Shown here: positions 24,921-36,195 of the stretch, piece by piece
Numbering within the stretch: the first letter of the stretch is position 1
Layout: every line of letters begins with the position of its first letter
Source: Manduca sexta
Lineage: Eukaryota > Arthropoda > Insecta > Lepidoptera > Sphingidae
Assembly (NCBI RefSeq): GCF_014839805.1
Contig: NC_051131.1
Location: 12,946,913-13,010,912 of the forward strand
Direction: 5' to 3'
Length of the DNA stretch: 64,000 bases
Position numbers and translations under genes: made by a program
Notes under the pieces: model-generated
Seen by the model: only the letters and a program-made list of their open reading frames with translations
What the model was told of the DNA's origin: nothing
Database searches by the model: none

Positions 24921-25213
24921 CGGTGACAAAGGGTGAAATTTTCACAAAGGGAAGCCGACACAATTTTGGTACTAACACTAATTATAATTCGATTTTAGCA
25001 GACTATACTATAAATATTAATTATTTATATGTTAATATAATTTATTTCAATAGTTAGCTAAATTACATAAGTGAAGCCGATAGAAATCCAGTTTAATGAT
25101 AAATAATAATTATTTATTTGTTAATAATTATATCATTGACTTCAATACTTAGCTTATATAAATTACAAAAGTGAAGCCGATAGGAATCCGGTTTTAGGGA
25201 CCGTTCGCCACTG
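24921..25213 (+). mobile_element. hAT-like MITE with 8-bp target duplication and internal duplication
   Basis: The left end CGGTGACAAAGGGTGAAATT and right end GGGACCGTTCGCCACTG are diverged inverted repeats. The flanks CTAAATAC and CTAAATAG form an 8-bp duplication with one mismatch. The 3' part (AAGTGAAGCCGATAG-AATCC) occurs twice, near 25072 and 25169, so the right half was duplicated in place. Confidence 0.7.
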
Positions 25214-25524
25214 CTAAATAGTTTATTGTGCACTAAACAAAGCTAATGTTAGTAAAATCTATCAGCGTGCCTAGAGCTTGAATATTATGACCGGTCAGGC
25301 GTCGAAAGCTAATTTGCAATTCAATGCTATGTAATAGGTGGTGGTAATTTAATAATTGTGCATATAGCGTATTTATTTCGAATATTTTGTGTAAGTTGGA
25401 TTAAGAATAAAAAATGTGTTTTCGAAATGAATGAAACCTTATTAACTTACTTATATAAAAAATATACCAACTTTTTGTCAGTTATTTATGAATAATGTTA
25501 TCATTTTTACTTAATATATAAAGA

Positions 25525-25742
25525 CTGCCTCAATGGCATAGTTGTATCACGGTGCGACGGCAGTACTAAGGTCTCAGGTTCAATCCCGAGTCGATCAGTT
25601 GAAGTGAACATCAGCTCGGCGCTTGGAGTTTATACACACTTAGGCTAGTCACCTATCACATCATGGGACGAAATATACACAGCACATTTACCTTTGGGGA
25701 TAAATGGCGTGAGTATGTGCATTTTGTGTGTATGTATAAAAT
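25525..25742 (+). repeat. Family A tRNA-derived SINE
   Basis: The A box lies in AATGGCATAGTTGTA and the B box in CAGGTTCAATCCCGAG. Downstream it keeps TTAGGCTAGTCACCTATCAC, ATCATGGGACGAAATATACA and a GTGTGTATGTATAAA tail. The two boxes and their spacing point to a tRNA ancestor, but the 3' half is not tRNA, so this is a SINE and not a tRNA gene. Confidence 0.85.
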
Positions 25743-28347
25743 GACAATGATTCTTCAACTAAAACTACAATACAAATCAATTCACCATACAAAGATACTT
25801 TGCATTTTTGAGACAACACTTTGATACGAAACGTCAAATTCCGCCCTTTCAAGTTTCAAATAACGAGTTCAAAGAGTACTTGGAATGTCGCAACATTTTC
25901 TTCATTTTATATCGAGGAAAAAATGTCGACGAATAACATTGATTTACAAGCTGTTGGGCCAAACAAATAACTCTCTTTTTAATGGTTATGTATCAGAGAG
26001 GCGGAAATACCCGCAATAAAGTGTGGATTTATTCCCTGGTTAGGATTATTCCGTAACAAGCTGTTATGTATATGCATCATATTTTGTTTGCAAGTTTTGT
26101 TGTTTCGGATAAATTCATGTAAATTATTTAATAATAAATGGATGTGAGTAGCCTGTGAAACATTATTATTTAATGCATTAGTTTTATGTACTTAGATGCA
26201 AAGCATTAATGCCTTATAGAAAATACCAAAATAATAACAATATATTGACCGAAACTAGTTCCAAGTCTAAAAAATTACACAAAATAAATTATTAAAATTG
26301 TAAATCCATAGTCTATTTAAATAAAAAAGAATACGTTCCAAATTCAAAATTAAGTTCGTATTATAAAAGCGGCAAAAAATAGAAGCACAATCTACGTAAA
26401 ATTTAGAAAAATATGATACTAACATGATTTACACCGGAGACTCTGGTCTTGTTCAATTTAGATAGGTTGGTGCCCATCCGTAGCCATTAATGCCAGTCCT
26501 CCCAACAACTTCTATGCAAACTTGTACCTTATTCCGTACACATACAGTCGATTTTAGTCCGAAGATTAATTAACGATTGAACAAATATTTGGCACGATTA
26601 AGGACACAGACGAACTTTCTTCACTATCACAAATGTCTTAAACTTAGTAATTGAACACAGTTTTTTAAATTAGTCTTATGGTCAATATTGTGGAAGAGCT
26701 GAAAGGAAAAATGTTTGGTTTAGTTCCAATGCACAATTAAATAAAAAAAAAAAAAACACTCACACATCCATACTAGCATGTACGATTTATACGAAAATCT
26801 AACCTATAAAATGGTTTTTATTTTGGTAACCATAAAGTTTTCTACGTATTATTTAATTGCGAAGCATGTTTGACAAACTCTTAAAGATCATGAAGTATTA
26901 GGTGTAACTGTTATTGGTCTGTATTAGTATTAGGACAATTACTACATGATATAAATTATTTAGGACAATATAACATACATACAAGATATTTGAAAAAAAA
27001 AACCCTTCTATTCTAAATTACCACCTCCGCTCTCACTTCAAAACCTCTTAATATTTTGATATGTATAAGCATATATCTACTATAAATATATTTATAACTT
27101 GGATATCAAATCACTTAAAATCATCACAGATAGTACATCAATAATAATAATTAACGGAATGAAAATACAATACTCTTGCAATTATCTAAAAAGATTGAAT
27201 CCGCTTAGTCACCAATCGTTCCATTCATTCTCATTAATTCAAAACATTTAATTTCGTTCATTCGCCTTGCAGAATACCTGCCCGCTTCAGTATTTATTGT
27301 CTACAATAGTATTTGTTTTCTTGATCATTTTACTTAGTAGAGACGATTTAATTCGTTTTATATTCATAAGAATTTATGACATAGTTTTTTCTATTAGTAG
27401 AAGAACATCTTTTGTAAGTTATTCATGTCATACTGTATTCAATCAAAAGACTACCTTTTGTAACTTATTATTTTCATAATGTTTCCACTCATATTTTTTT
27501 TAGTAAGTACGTTCAGTATATTTTTAGAAAATCGATAACATACAGCCATACAGAAGTGACTTTGTTTTATAATATGTATAAATTATTAACATACTTATTT
27601 ATCTACAATTCTCAACGTGTAACTTTGTTTATTCTTTAAACATAAATAAAATAAATAATAAATATTTAGATTAACATACAAAAACATTTTAGTTATAAAC
27701 AAAAACATAAGTTGCTAATTAATAAAATGGATACTTTATTCTACATAATTTGGATTGTCTTGACATTTATGTAAATATTTTAATAAATTCAGAATGGTAT
27801 TCACTTAAATTTTAACTGAAAAATTTATTCAAGACAACTAAAAAGCAGAAAATTTTATAAAGCTCGTGTAATTTCGTCAAAATAACAGTTGCCTTTCGAA
27901 ATAAAAATTAAAATTTCCTCTGTCAATTTACAATATTCTGGTGTTACTAACGTCAATATATTAAACTTCATTTGAGTACAAGGCTTCGCTCGGACTAAGT
28001 TTGGTCCATGTTATTAACAACGCTTGCAGGTTGTCGGTATTGCCCGCAGGCGCCTCACACTTGCCCAGACACTTTATAATTTCAACCACTTTAATATCTC
28101 ATTAAATTATACATTTGAATATTTTCCGTCTAAAGTTAATATTTATTTTCTAACCTAAATGTCTAGAGTTATCTAAAACATAATTTGGTTTTGTAAAGCT
28201 TTAGTAGGTATATAAATTAACCATCGGAGAACATAGATTTGTAACAATCCACAAACAATGATGATTAAAAAAAAATTATCATTTTTTTTAAATCCTGGCA
28301 TACGAGATATTATATCATAACCCAATTAATTAAAAAGTATTTACCAG
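25743..28347. other. Gene-free AT-rich stretch
   Basis: No repeat relative or convincing reading frame is seen. A small GC-richer patch at about 28020-28075 (GGTTGTCGGTATTGCCCGCA) is noted only. The frame at 27267-27479 is low-complexity hydrophobic translation. Confidence 0.5.
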
Positions 28348-28549
28348 TTCCAATTTTTTAATTTGGAATTGTTTATAAATAAAACCCGCCAAGGTGATTC
28401 AAGCCCATCGTATTTGCGAAATGGTTACACAATCCAACTCCCGCTATGGGCAAAAGCACATCTCGTTTTCATTCAGACCGCCCACGGCACGTGGGCGAAC
28501 AGGCGCATGAATCAATGTTATCAATGGACCAGTTGTGACGAAACTGTAA
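28348..28549 (+). CDS. Weak candidate exon or conserved element
   Basis: The segment follows a possible acceptor (TATTTACCAG), is open in one frame for 67 codons and ends at a consensus donor (GAAACT followed by GTAAGTATTG). The translation ends in MNQCYQWTSCDET. From about 28400 the GC content is clearly above the surroundings. No domain is recognised. The first ten codons are AT-rich and may not belong. A conserved non-coding element on either strand fits about as well. Confidence 0.22.
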
Positions 28550-30537
28550 GTATTGCAAAACCTAAGTACTGGAATTGGTTGTCACCTTTTTTTTTTATTT
28601 GCTTAGTTGCCTAATCGGATCAAATAAAATTTGTTTATCGATTTCAAATTATGCATCAATTGTATAATGTATGAATACAGTGCAGTCATGCTGTATTTTG
28701 TTAATCAAGATTTAATTTTAATTGCTATTATGTAATAAATGCTTTCGGAACAGTTCATTTTAAAATTCGAATCACATAAATTAGTACCAAAGAGGAACAA
28801 CATATTTAATATCTAGTTTAGAAACTGTTAATACAAAATTTAAAATTCGAACAGCATGAACCATAGAGTACATATCGCAAATCTAAGCGTATAGAGCAGA
28901 GTGCATACAGACCCCTCGGCAACAGTGCATGCGATAAAACCAGTGACTCATCGGTCGCATCGACCTGCATTCAACTCGGTTATGTAACCATTGATTTTAT
29001 TACTTAGATAACTGCAGCCATGCTGTCTCCAGTTGGCTGGCTGGTTGTCTGCATCTTATGGATAGTTTTACTGTCCAGTTGTGGTTTTATGGGATAACTC
29101 AAAAATTTTAGTAACGTCATATTTATTTTAATAGTTGCCTTACTAGAAATAGTTTTTATACGAATGAGTATTAACAAAAAAAGTTTTTTTTTTCATTGAA
29201 AGCACGGCAATGTGGCTTCACTGCACCTTATAAGGGAAGAAACGCCTAAAAAGTTAAGACCGGCAATAGTTAAATTCATTTCGGGACAGTCAAAACAATT
29301 AATAATCATTTGCTTTATAATTCTGATAATATACCTACTTGAAAATTGATTAAACTATATATACATAGAAAAAAAAAAGATTTTACGTAGAATATAGAAA
29401 CTAATCAAATTAAATTATTCTTTTAAAAATTGTGGTATTACAGGAGAATTTAGACATTGTCTGTACATTCTAACTATAATAATAATTCTTATAATGGTTT
29501 ATGGCATGATTACGCCGTTTGGGCTATAATGCTAATAGATCATGGAAGCAATAAACTTAACAAGGGTACGCTATAAGTAACATCAAATAAAAATGAAGGT
29601 ATTTTTACTCATGTTCTTTTATTTTCAAAGTATGACACATTTTTGTTTACTCTTACATAATTTTGTAATTACAATATTTTGATTCCAAATAGATTAGACC
29701 GCATGGTTCCTCTATCATATTTGATAAACGCTTCTAAATAGAATGAAATAAAGTTGAAAATCGAACTTCAATTCTAGTAACCATGTTTTATAAACAAAGT
29801 CACAAAGTAATATCAAAATATTTTGCTGTACATAACATTTTAACTATAACTTTTTGCAAGAAAATAATTAATTAATACAGATATTAGGATATTCAATAAC
29901 AACACTCATAGAAATAAAATTAGACGCTATTTTAGTTATAAAAATATAAAGTTATGCCTAGCCTAACAAACATTTTTTTTGGTTAAAAATATTTTGTATT
30001 TTTTTACCCTTAGGGTTAGAATATTTGTTCAAAATTGTTATTGGACCAATTTCGGAATATAACCTGTCCATTAAAAAATAATTATCAAAATTGGTTTACT
30101 CTGTAAAAAGTAATGCGTGGTCTAACATAAAAAAAAAACGTGTCGAATTGAGAACCTCCCTTTTTTTATTCGGTTTAAAAGAAAATACGAGACACGCTAT
30201 TTATCTAAGAAATCATCACTAAACTATTAGTTTCCTTCAATCTATTCCAAGCTCATTTCAAAACATTTTGAACAGATTGTTACCCGTGACGTTTATCACA
30301 ACAGTGGACCGATCGATATCACTAGTATAAAATACTTGAAATGAAGGGTTGCGACCCCTGGACAAACCCACAAGCGGGGGTTAGTTTTTACGATCTGACA
30401 TTGAAATATATTTGTACATTGTCATATTTTTTAATGTAAACTTAGTTGTAGTTTGTTAGTTAATTAATAATGTTTCGCTTGATTTGTCGCTTCTGCCTAC
30501 CTATAAGCAAGAATTTACATAAAAAATAATAATTTTC
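28550..30537. other. Gene-free AT-rich stretch
   Basis: No supported gene and no repeat family shared with other parts of the window. A small patch at about 28895-29000 (CAGTGCATGCGATAAAACC) is slightly GC-richer. Confidence 0.5.
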
Positions 30538-30690
30538 ATAGTAAATTAAAATGTCATTTTTGTCGTAAAAGTAGACCCAAATAAGATACTTAGAATACTA
30601 GGTTCGTTTCATGGTAAATTAAATTATGTTTTTGTCGCGTTAGTCGTAAAATTAGACCCAAACAATATACCTAGAATGCTAGGTTCGTTA
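30538..30690. repeat. Two-copy tandem duplication, period about 72 bp
   Basis: Both units read CAT-GTAAATTAAA, TTTTTGTCG, GTCGTAAAA-TAGACCCAAA and TAGAAT-CTAGGTTCGTT. The second has a short extra GCGTTA segment. Confidence 0.82.
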
Positions 30691-31300
30691 TTGCCTAGTC
30701 TACGTCCAGAATTAGCATATTCAGTACTATGACACCAAATACGTGCTATGCCCTGAGGGATAAACTTGGGTTATGAACTTTATGTCTGAGCTAGTTACGT
30801 GTTATTTGTAATGAATTAATTTATATGTTTATTACATATAACTAAAATGTTGTTTATTATATATATATTAGTTTTATACAATCTACTACAATGGGTGTGT
30901 TTTTTGTTTAAAACTTCTATTACAGCTGAGAATTGAATTTGTTTCGAACATATTTAAATAAATAAAATGGTTAACTTTACATTAGAACGGCTTAAAATAG
31001 ATCTTTGGTAAATTAAATTAACGTATATTTTTGAAAATAATAATTAGTTCCTTTAAATATCATTCATAAAAATATTTTACGAAAACAATTTGTTCATAGG
31101 AAAAATTTAGAGTAGAATTGTTTTTATTCCTATTTTTTGTTTGTTTATTTTATTAGTCATAACCCTGATAGTTCAAAAACGACAACAACCCCTAAAACTA
31201 TCTACGTTTCCTCACACCGCATTCATAACACCAACACACTCACCAAACAATTCCCTAACCGCACACAAACCTTTCACACCGAGTAAACAAAAAAAATCAC

Positions 31301-31438
31301 CTTGAAAAATTGATATAAAATAATTTTTACTCCTTATTGTTCCTTCGTTTTGAAAATCACTGAACACGTCAAGTCACTACCACTTCGAGACCGTTCCTCG
31401 TACAGACGAGCGTGCCGCGCGAATGCCAGTTCCTCACT
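31301..31438 (-). promoter_or_regulatory. Possible core promoter and non-coding first exon
   Basis: On the minus strand an arthropod-type initiator (CTCAGTGAG, A at about 31438) is followed about 28 bases later by GCTCGT, close to the downstream promoter element. A second TTCAGTG lies at about 31361. The next 138 bases have no ATG and end at a possible donor (TTCAAG followed by GTGATT). GC content is high for this region. Just upstream, GGGCGCAAC (31460-31468) and GTTGCGCCC (31484-31492) form an inverted repeat. If real, the transcript runs toward 2486-2622, which is on the same strand; that link is speculative. Confidence 0.3.
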
Positions 31439-31658
31439 GAGACGCCCTTCGCCGAGTGAGGGCGCAACTTATTTGGCCTCTTTGTTGCGCCCCTAAGAGG
31501 GGTAAAATATTACGGTTTTGGCGATAATAGTACTGTATACTAAATAATTTGGATGTGTATTGAATTTTGGCTGAATTGGTTTTTTGAAGTGTTTATTGTG
31601 ATTTTACACGCTATTAATCGGGTGTAATGTATTCTTGTTTGCGCGAATAAATATCAAC

Positions 31659-31811
31659 CAGTAGTGAAGAGATATAAACTGATTCCTGCCGGCTTCCTTT
31701 TCGTCATTTATAAATCTAATTATAATTAAAACGATTTGAATGTTATTTATATTTTAATAGTACTTAAATGTTGTCAGGTTCCTATTCAGAATATTTAGCC
31801 CTTCGCCACAG
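31659..31811 (-). mobile_element. hAT-like MITE
   Basis: It begins CAGTAGTGAAGAG and ends GCCCTTCGCCACAG (diverged inverted ends), with CTGATTCCTGCCGGCTTCCT inside, the reverse complement of the AAGCCGGTAGGAATC segment of the copies at 19975 and 24921. No clear target duplication. Confidence 0.65.
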
Positions 31812-32319
31812 ATCTATCTATATACATTTATCAATTATGTCTATGATATTCCGTAATGTTAGTGATATCATAAAGATAAAGATATATTTATTTTAATGCC
31901 TTAGGCAGCTATTGTAATATACGCATTCATAGATGCTTTGTATGTAATAAATATAGCTAAAATGTTTGTCTTGTTACGAAATCAGCATTCAGGTACCTAG
32001 TATTTACACTAGAATGCCTATTAACATTGCAGAATATTGCTTGACGACAGAAATAGACATTGCGATGGTACCTGGTCTTACACTTGCGATCTACTGCCTA
32101 CGTAATTTCGTAAACCGACATCGCTTTTGAGACCTTTAAATCTCTTACCAATGGATGCTAGACTAAACTTATTAAGTAACAGACTGGACCGAAACTTCCT
32201 CAATTATAAAGATTTATGTTAAACTTACCATATATAGCTTAGTGATGGTATTTACACAACGTACCTGCAAATAAACAAATAAAATTATTAGAGTTTTGTA
32301 AAACAAAATCCGTTCTAAC
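31812..32319. other. Gene-free stretch with a family B tail fragment
   Basis: At about 32037-32085, TTGACGACAGAAATAGACAT and GCGATGGTACCTGG match the 3' part of family B. Nothing else is recognised. Confidence 0.5.
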
Positions 32320-32526
32320 TTCTAACTATATATCACTACATAGTATAAAACAAAGTCGCTTTCTCTGTCCCTATGTGTGCTTAAATCTTTAAAACTACGC
32401 AACGGATTTTGATGCGGTTTTTTTTAATGGATAGAGTGATTCAAGAGGAAGGTTTATATGTATAATAACATCCATTAAATAGTCAGCATTGCACCCGTGC
32501 GAAGCCGGGGCGGGTCGCTAGTAGTG
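32320..32526 (+). mobile_element. Helitron-like element
   Basis: It has TAGTATAAAACAAAGTCGCT, TTTCTCTGTCCCTATGTGTG, AACTACGCAACGGATTTTGA and the end CCCGTGCGAAGCCGGGGC followed by CTAGT. It is a different subfamily from 12455 and 14577. It is non-coding. Confidence 0.65.
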
Positions 32527-32596
32527 AATATAAGAAAAGAATGATGAAATATAAACGATATTTTCACTGTTTAATTATTATATTAAAATAATTTGT

Positions 32597-32812
32597 CAGT
32601 CTCGGTGGCGTAGTTATGTTACGTTACAACTAGTGATGACGTTTCGGGTTTGATCTCCGAGTCGGGCAAAATGATATTAGGTTTTTCTTCTCAGTGACAA
32701 CCAGGATTCTGGAGTTTGTGCCCAAATGGTGATAGGCTCGTCTTCTCGTAGGTGCACCAGTTGCTCCTCTGCCTACACCCTTGAAGATAAAAGGCGTGTG
32801 TGTAAAACAATT
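32597..32812 (+). repeat. Family A tRNA-derived SINE
   Basis: The A box lies in CGGTGGCGTAGTTATG and a B-box-like segment in CGGGTTTGATCTCCGAGTCG. The body carries TTAGGTTTTTCTTCTCAGTG, CAGGATTCTGGAGTTTGTGC and a GGCGTGTGTGTAAAA tail. Confidence 0.82.
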
Positions 32813-33476
32813 TGGGAGTCCAAAAAAATAATCATAAAGATTTCCCAGATTATAAACAGAAAATAAGAATGGATAATTACTTGCATTAATTCTATAGGGC
32901 AATAATCAGAATAAATTTATTTTTCGGATTTCTTTATAGTTCTTATATCATGAAAAAACATTAAGGGCAACCTTTACGTACCAGGCATTACCATACATGT
33001 TCCCGCACAAACATTCCTAATTACCATTGTAATAAAACAATAACATATAATTTATAAGAAAATAATTCACTCGCTCATTGCCACGAGGTCTGTGGAACTT
33101 CTACACTTATATTTTTCAAATAATCTGTTTAAATAGATTGTGAAACACTCCCAAGAAGTAATTGAGGCTATTCCAAACAAACTAATTACATCACTCAGCT
33201 GTTTTTATTTTAATAACCAACTAACCCTATTGAACAAATGTTAATTTTTTATCAGATATCAAGTGTAGCACATGTTTGCATGCTCCGTGCGGGGGTCCCA
33301 CGGTCTGGCACAGTCTATTTCCGTACGTGCACAGCTGTCGTCACTTCATTCATAATCTTCGTATTATGAAATTCAATAAAAGCCGTCGTTTAGGTTGGTG
33401 TCTAAGTGTAAGTAGTGCTTTGTTTTTAAGTAAATAGAAAATTTCGCAAATTATCGAAGGATCTGGTATATTTGCA
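32813..33476. other. Gene-free stretch
   Basis: AT-rich. A GC-richer patch at about 33275-33345 (GCTCCGTGCGGGGGTCCCAC) has no frame or repeat relative. Confidence 0.5.
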
Positions 33477-33731
33477 GGTGGTAGGATATTTATATCCGCC
33501 CGATAGCGACCACCGTACACAAGGTATTAAAATCAGCTAGAATGGCTCACGTAAGTGTGTCGCGTTCCGGGATCAGCCTGTGTATATCCGGTTCTAACAG
33601 GCCGGCATAATTGTGTCAACTGTCGAGGGCTAATCATCTGTCGTCAGTCCACATTAAATTGGACTCCACTTCACTTACCATCAGATGCAGTGAGGTCACA
33701 TTGTCCTAGCCGAAATTATATAAAAAAAAAT
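33477..33731 (+). repeat. Family C SINE-like element, copy 3 (best preserved)
   Basis: Starts GGTGGTAGGATATTT and ends in an A-run. It carries every block of the family, including GGCCGGCATAATTGTGTCAA. It lacks a recognisable tRNA A/B-box pair, so it may be a LINE-derived SINE or the 3' end of a larger element. Confidence 0.9.
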
Positions 33732-33902
33732 TGGATTAAAAACTTTAACTTCTTGCAACTAATGAAATTCCTATTTTAAATAAGTTTACCCATAATTATT
33801 TTGTGACAGAGTTTAAAAATATTTCACGATTACCACATTTGTTCAATTTTAATACTCTAAAGTTTCAATGGAATTTAAACCTTAATTACTTGCTATTTCC
33901 AG

Positions 33903-33939
33903 TGCTTTACAATGGAGTCATTGATCGATCAGCTCGGAG
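33903..33939 (+). CDS. Speculative short first coding exon or micro-ORF
   Basis: A good acceptor (ACTTGCTATTTCCAG) is followed by TGCTTTACA, an ATG in good context (ACAATGG) at 33912, nine codons (MESLIDQLG) and a donor GGAG followed by GTAACG. Read without splicing, the frame would continue to 24 codons. The surrounding 100 bp is GC-richer and may simply be a conserved element with a GGTAATCTGG site. The signals are seen; their use is unproven. Confidence 0.2.
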
Positions 33940-34248
33940 GTAACGACGCCGGTAATCTGGCCTTATCTCGGCTGATGGATGCCTAGCATCGGGGGATGTG
34001 AGAAAAATTACCTAATAACGCAAATCTTCGAGATATCATAATTACTTGTACATCAAACCCTGTTGACGTATTGATCAGTCTTTTACTAAGCATTATATTG
34101 TCGCCTTTTTACATAATATAGATTAGTGATAGCGAACCTTTATGGATCAAGTGCCATTATTTATGAAAAAAATAATCATCTGGATATAACGTACCATCCA
34201 GGGTCAGCCCCATTTCTTGGCTCTCATTTTTCTGGCAATCTTATCACA

Positions 34249-34488
34249 ATTATAAAATATTTCGTGCGATTAATCTAAATATTCGTTCTTTACGTTTACT
34301 TCAATAATAGTCGTGCCTGATATTCGTCACGTGCCAGTGATTCGCCATCCCTGTTTCTCGCGATCTTTCTTTAGATCTTAATTATAAAATAGTTTATGCG
34401 ATTATTCAAAATATTCCCTATTTAATTTAAGTTTATTCTAATTATTGACGTGCTTGAAGTCTGTCATTTGCCAGTGATTCGCCATCCT
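34249..34488. repeat. Diverged two-copy tandem duplication, period about 131 bp
   Basis: Both units open AATTATAAAATA, continue TGCGATTA, and close on GCCAGTGATTCGCCATCC. Confidence 0.78.
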
Positions 34489-34632
34489 TATTTTAGATTC
34501 ATGTAGAACTGAAGGGATTATATTTCTGTATAAAACTCTGGAACCTATGATCTGATCCTAAAAATCCTTTCACTGACGTAGCTACATCATTAATTTGCGC
34601 TACAAGCATATTTTTATCTCGTGTGTTCTGTG

Positions 34633-34885
34633 GCTTCTTCAGTGGCGTAGTTGTACTACATGCGCGGTACGACAGCGCTCTGAGGTCCTGGGTTCGGATC
34701 TCGGGCCGGGAAAAGTGATATTTAGGTTTTCTGTTCAGTATCAGTCCGGTGTCTTGTGCCCGATATGGCGATAGGTTCGCGTCCTATCACATCATGGGAC
34801 GGAACATCTTTGGCGAAAGTGGGTGCCCAGGTTGCGCCTCTGTATACCCCTTCGAAGATAAATGCGTGTTGTGTGTGTATGTTTT
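34633..34885 (+). repeat. Family A tRNA-derived SINE
   Basis: A box in CAGTGGCGTAGTTGTACT, B-box region GGTCCTGGGTTCGGATCTCG, then TTAGGTTTTCTGTTCAGTAT, GTCCTATCACATCATGGGAC, CCTTCGAAGATAAATGCGTG and a GTGTGTGTATG tail. Overlapping open frames on both strands are by-products. Confidence 0.86.
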
Positions 34886-34917
34886 CTACGCGAGTGAAGC
34901 CACGAGCAGAAGCTAGT
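34886..34917 (+). mobile_element. Helitron-like 3' terminus attached to a SINE
   Basis: Immediately after the SINE tail is CGCGAGTGAAGCCACGAGCA, then GAAGCTAG followed by T, i.e. the hairpin and CTAG end of the Helitron-like family without its body. Confidence 0.6.
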
Positions 34918-35162
34918 AAAGATAAATACACCCGACAGTCATTAATTTTGCGTTTATCCGGTAAGGTTCTTTCGCAATCAAAAGTTAAATATTGACCCCA
35001 TTTCAGTTATCGAAAAAACAAATCTAAAAACAGATTCCGAACAAAACTCCAGTTAAACTAGGTCAGTTAAAGTTAGAGAAGGAAAGTTTTAGTCGAAAAT
35101 ACAAATAGTTATGACGTACGGGCAAGTGAGTAGCGTGCTGGATGAGTAGGTTGGAATATTGA

Positions 35163-35460
35163 ATAATATCAGCCCTGTATTATATACTATCACTCTTGGC
35201 CATGGCCATCCTCTACTTCTACTCAGTCCTTAGTTCACCACGCTGGCCTAGTGCGGCTTAGCAGACTTCACACACCCTCAAAATTCCTATAAAGGACTTC
35301 TCAAGTATGCAGGTTTCCTCACGATGTTTTTCTTCACCGAGCAATCGATAATCCATATAGCTTCAGAAGTCTGAGATGCGTGACCTTGAGTTTTGAACCT
35401 CCTGACGTCGGACCTTCATCTCGGCAGTCTATTCCACTCCCGAATGCACTATCGCCGCTT
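35163..35460 (+). repeat. RTE-like non-LTR fragment, copy 1 of an adjacent pair
   Basis: It reads ATATCAGCCCTGTATTATAT, CACCACGCTGGCCTAGTGCG, CACACACCCTCAAAATTCCT and ATGCAGGTTTCCTCACGATG, then continues with CTTCAGAAGTCTGAGATGCG and CACTATCGCCGCTT. The next copy lacks that continuation, but 62060-62160 has it. Confidence 0.8.
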
Positions 35461-35626
35461 ATAAATCGAATACTATCATGACTACAATTAATATCAATCG
35501 CATATCGTGAAACTCTACGTCGGCCATAATGGCGGATTTTACAGTAAAGGTTATCCGCGAAAACAACTTATATAGGCCCGGATGTCAGCAGTTAAAACAA
35601 TGCAAGTATCTCTTGTTCAAAATAAC

Positions 35627-35875
35627 AATAATAATAATATCAGCCCTGTATTATATAAGTACTGTCCCACTGTTGGGCACGGGCGTCCTCTACTACTGAG
35701 GGGGATTAGGCCTTATTTCACCACGTTGGCCTAGTGCGGATTGGTGGATTTCACACACCTTCGAAATTCCTAAAGAGAACTTCTGAGGTATGCAGGTTTC
35801 CTCACGATGTTTTCCTTCACTGTTAAAGCAAGCGATAATTCACAAAGAATACACACATATTTTTTTAAAAAAGAA
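35627..35875 (+). repeat. RTE-like non-LTR fragment, copy 2
   Basis: Same orientation and series as the copy 460 bp upstream, ending in GTTAAAGCAAGCGATAATTC and a T/A-rich tail. Confidence 0.82.
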
Positions 35876-36195
35876 TTGTTCACAAGAAAAATCATTATTT
35901 TTAAATTGCTTGATCAAATTACCGCTGTAAGCCTAAGCAATAAAGTGATTTGACCAAGACTAGACCCACCATTGCCTTTATCAACCATGCTACGAATCAA
36001 AAGGCAGAACGAAACACGTCTTTAAAACAAATAGGCTCCGACCACAGTGACGTAAAGCAATTAGTCGCAAACCTCGACGCGGAGTTTCCACAATCCAGTT
36101 TCGAGTGGTAGTAACATTGTTACCGGGTCGCTTTCCGCGCACGTTCAGGTAATGTGATGGATTTTTAAACTTAAGTTGTCTATTGTAGCGGTTTT
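35876..36195. other. Gene-free stretch
   Basis: A GC-richer patch at about 36040-36145 (CGACGCGGAGTTTCCACAAT; GGGTCGCTTTCCGCGCACG) is a possible conserved element. No frame is seen. Confidence 0.4.

Noticed and set aside
25525..25620. Possible tRNA gene
   Set aside because: A and B boxes are present but no acceptor stem or cloverleaf forms, and the same unit is repeated with a long non-tRNA tail. It is a SINE.
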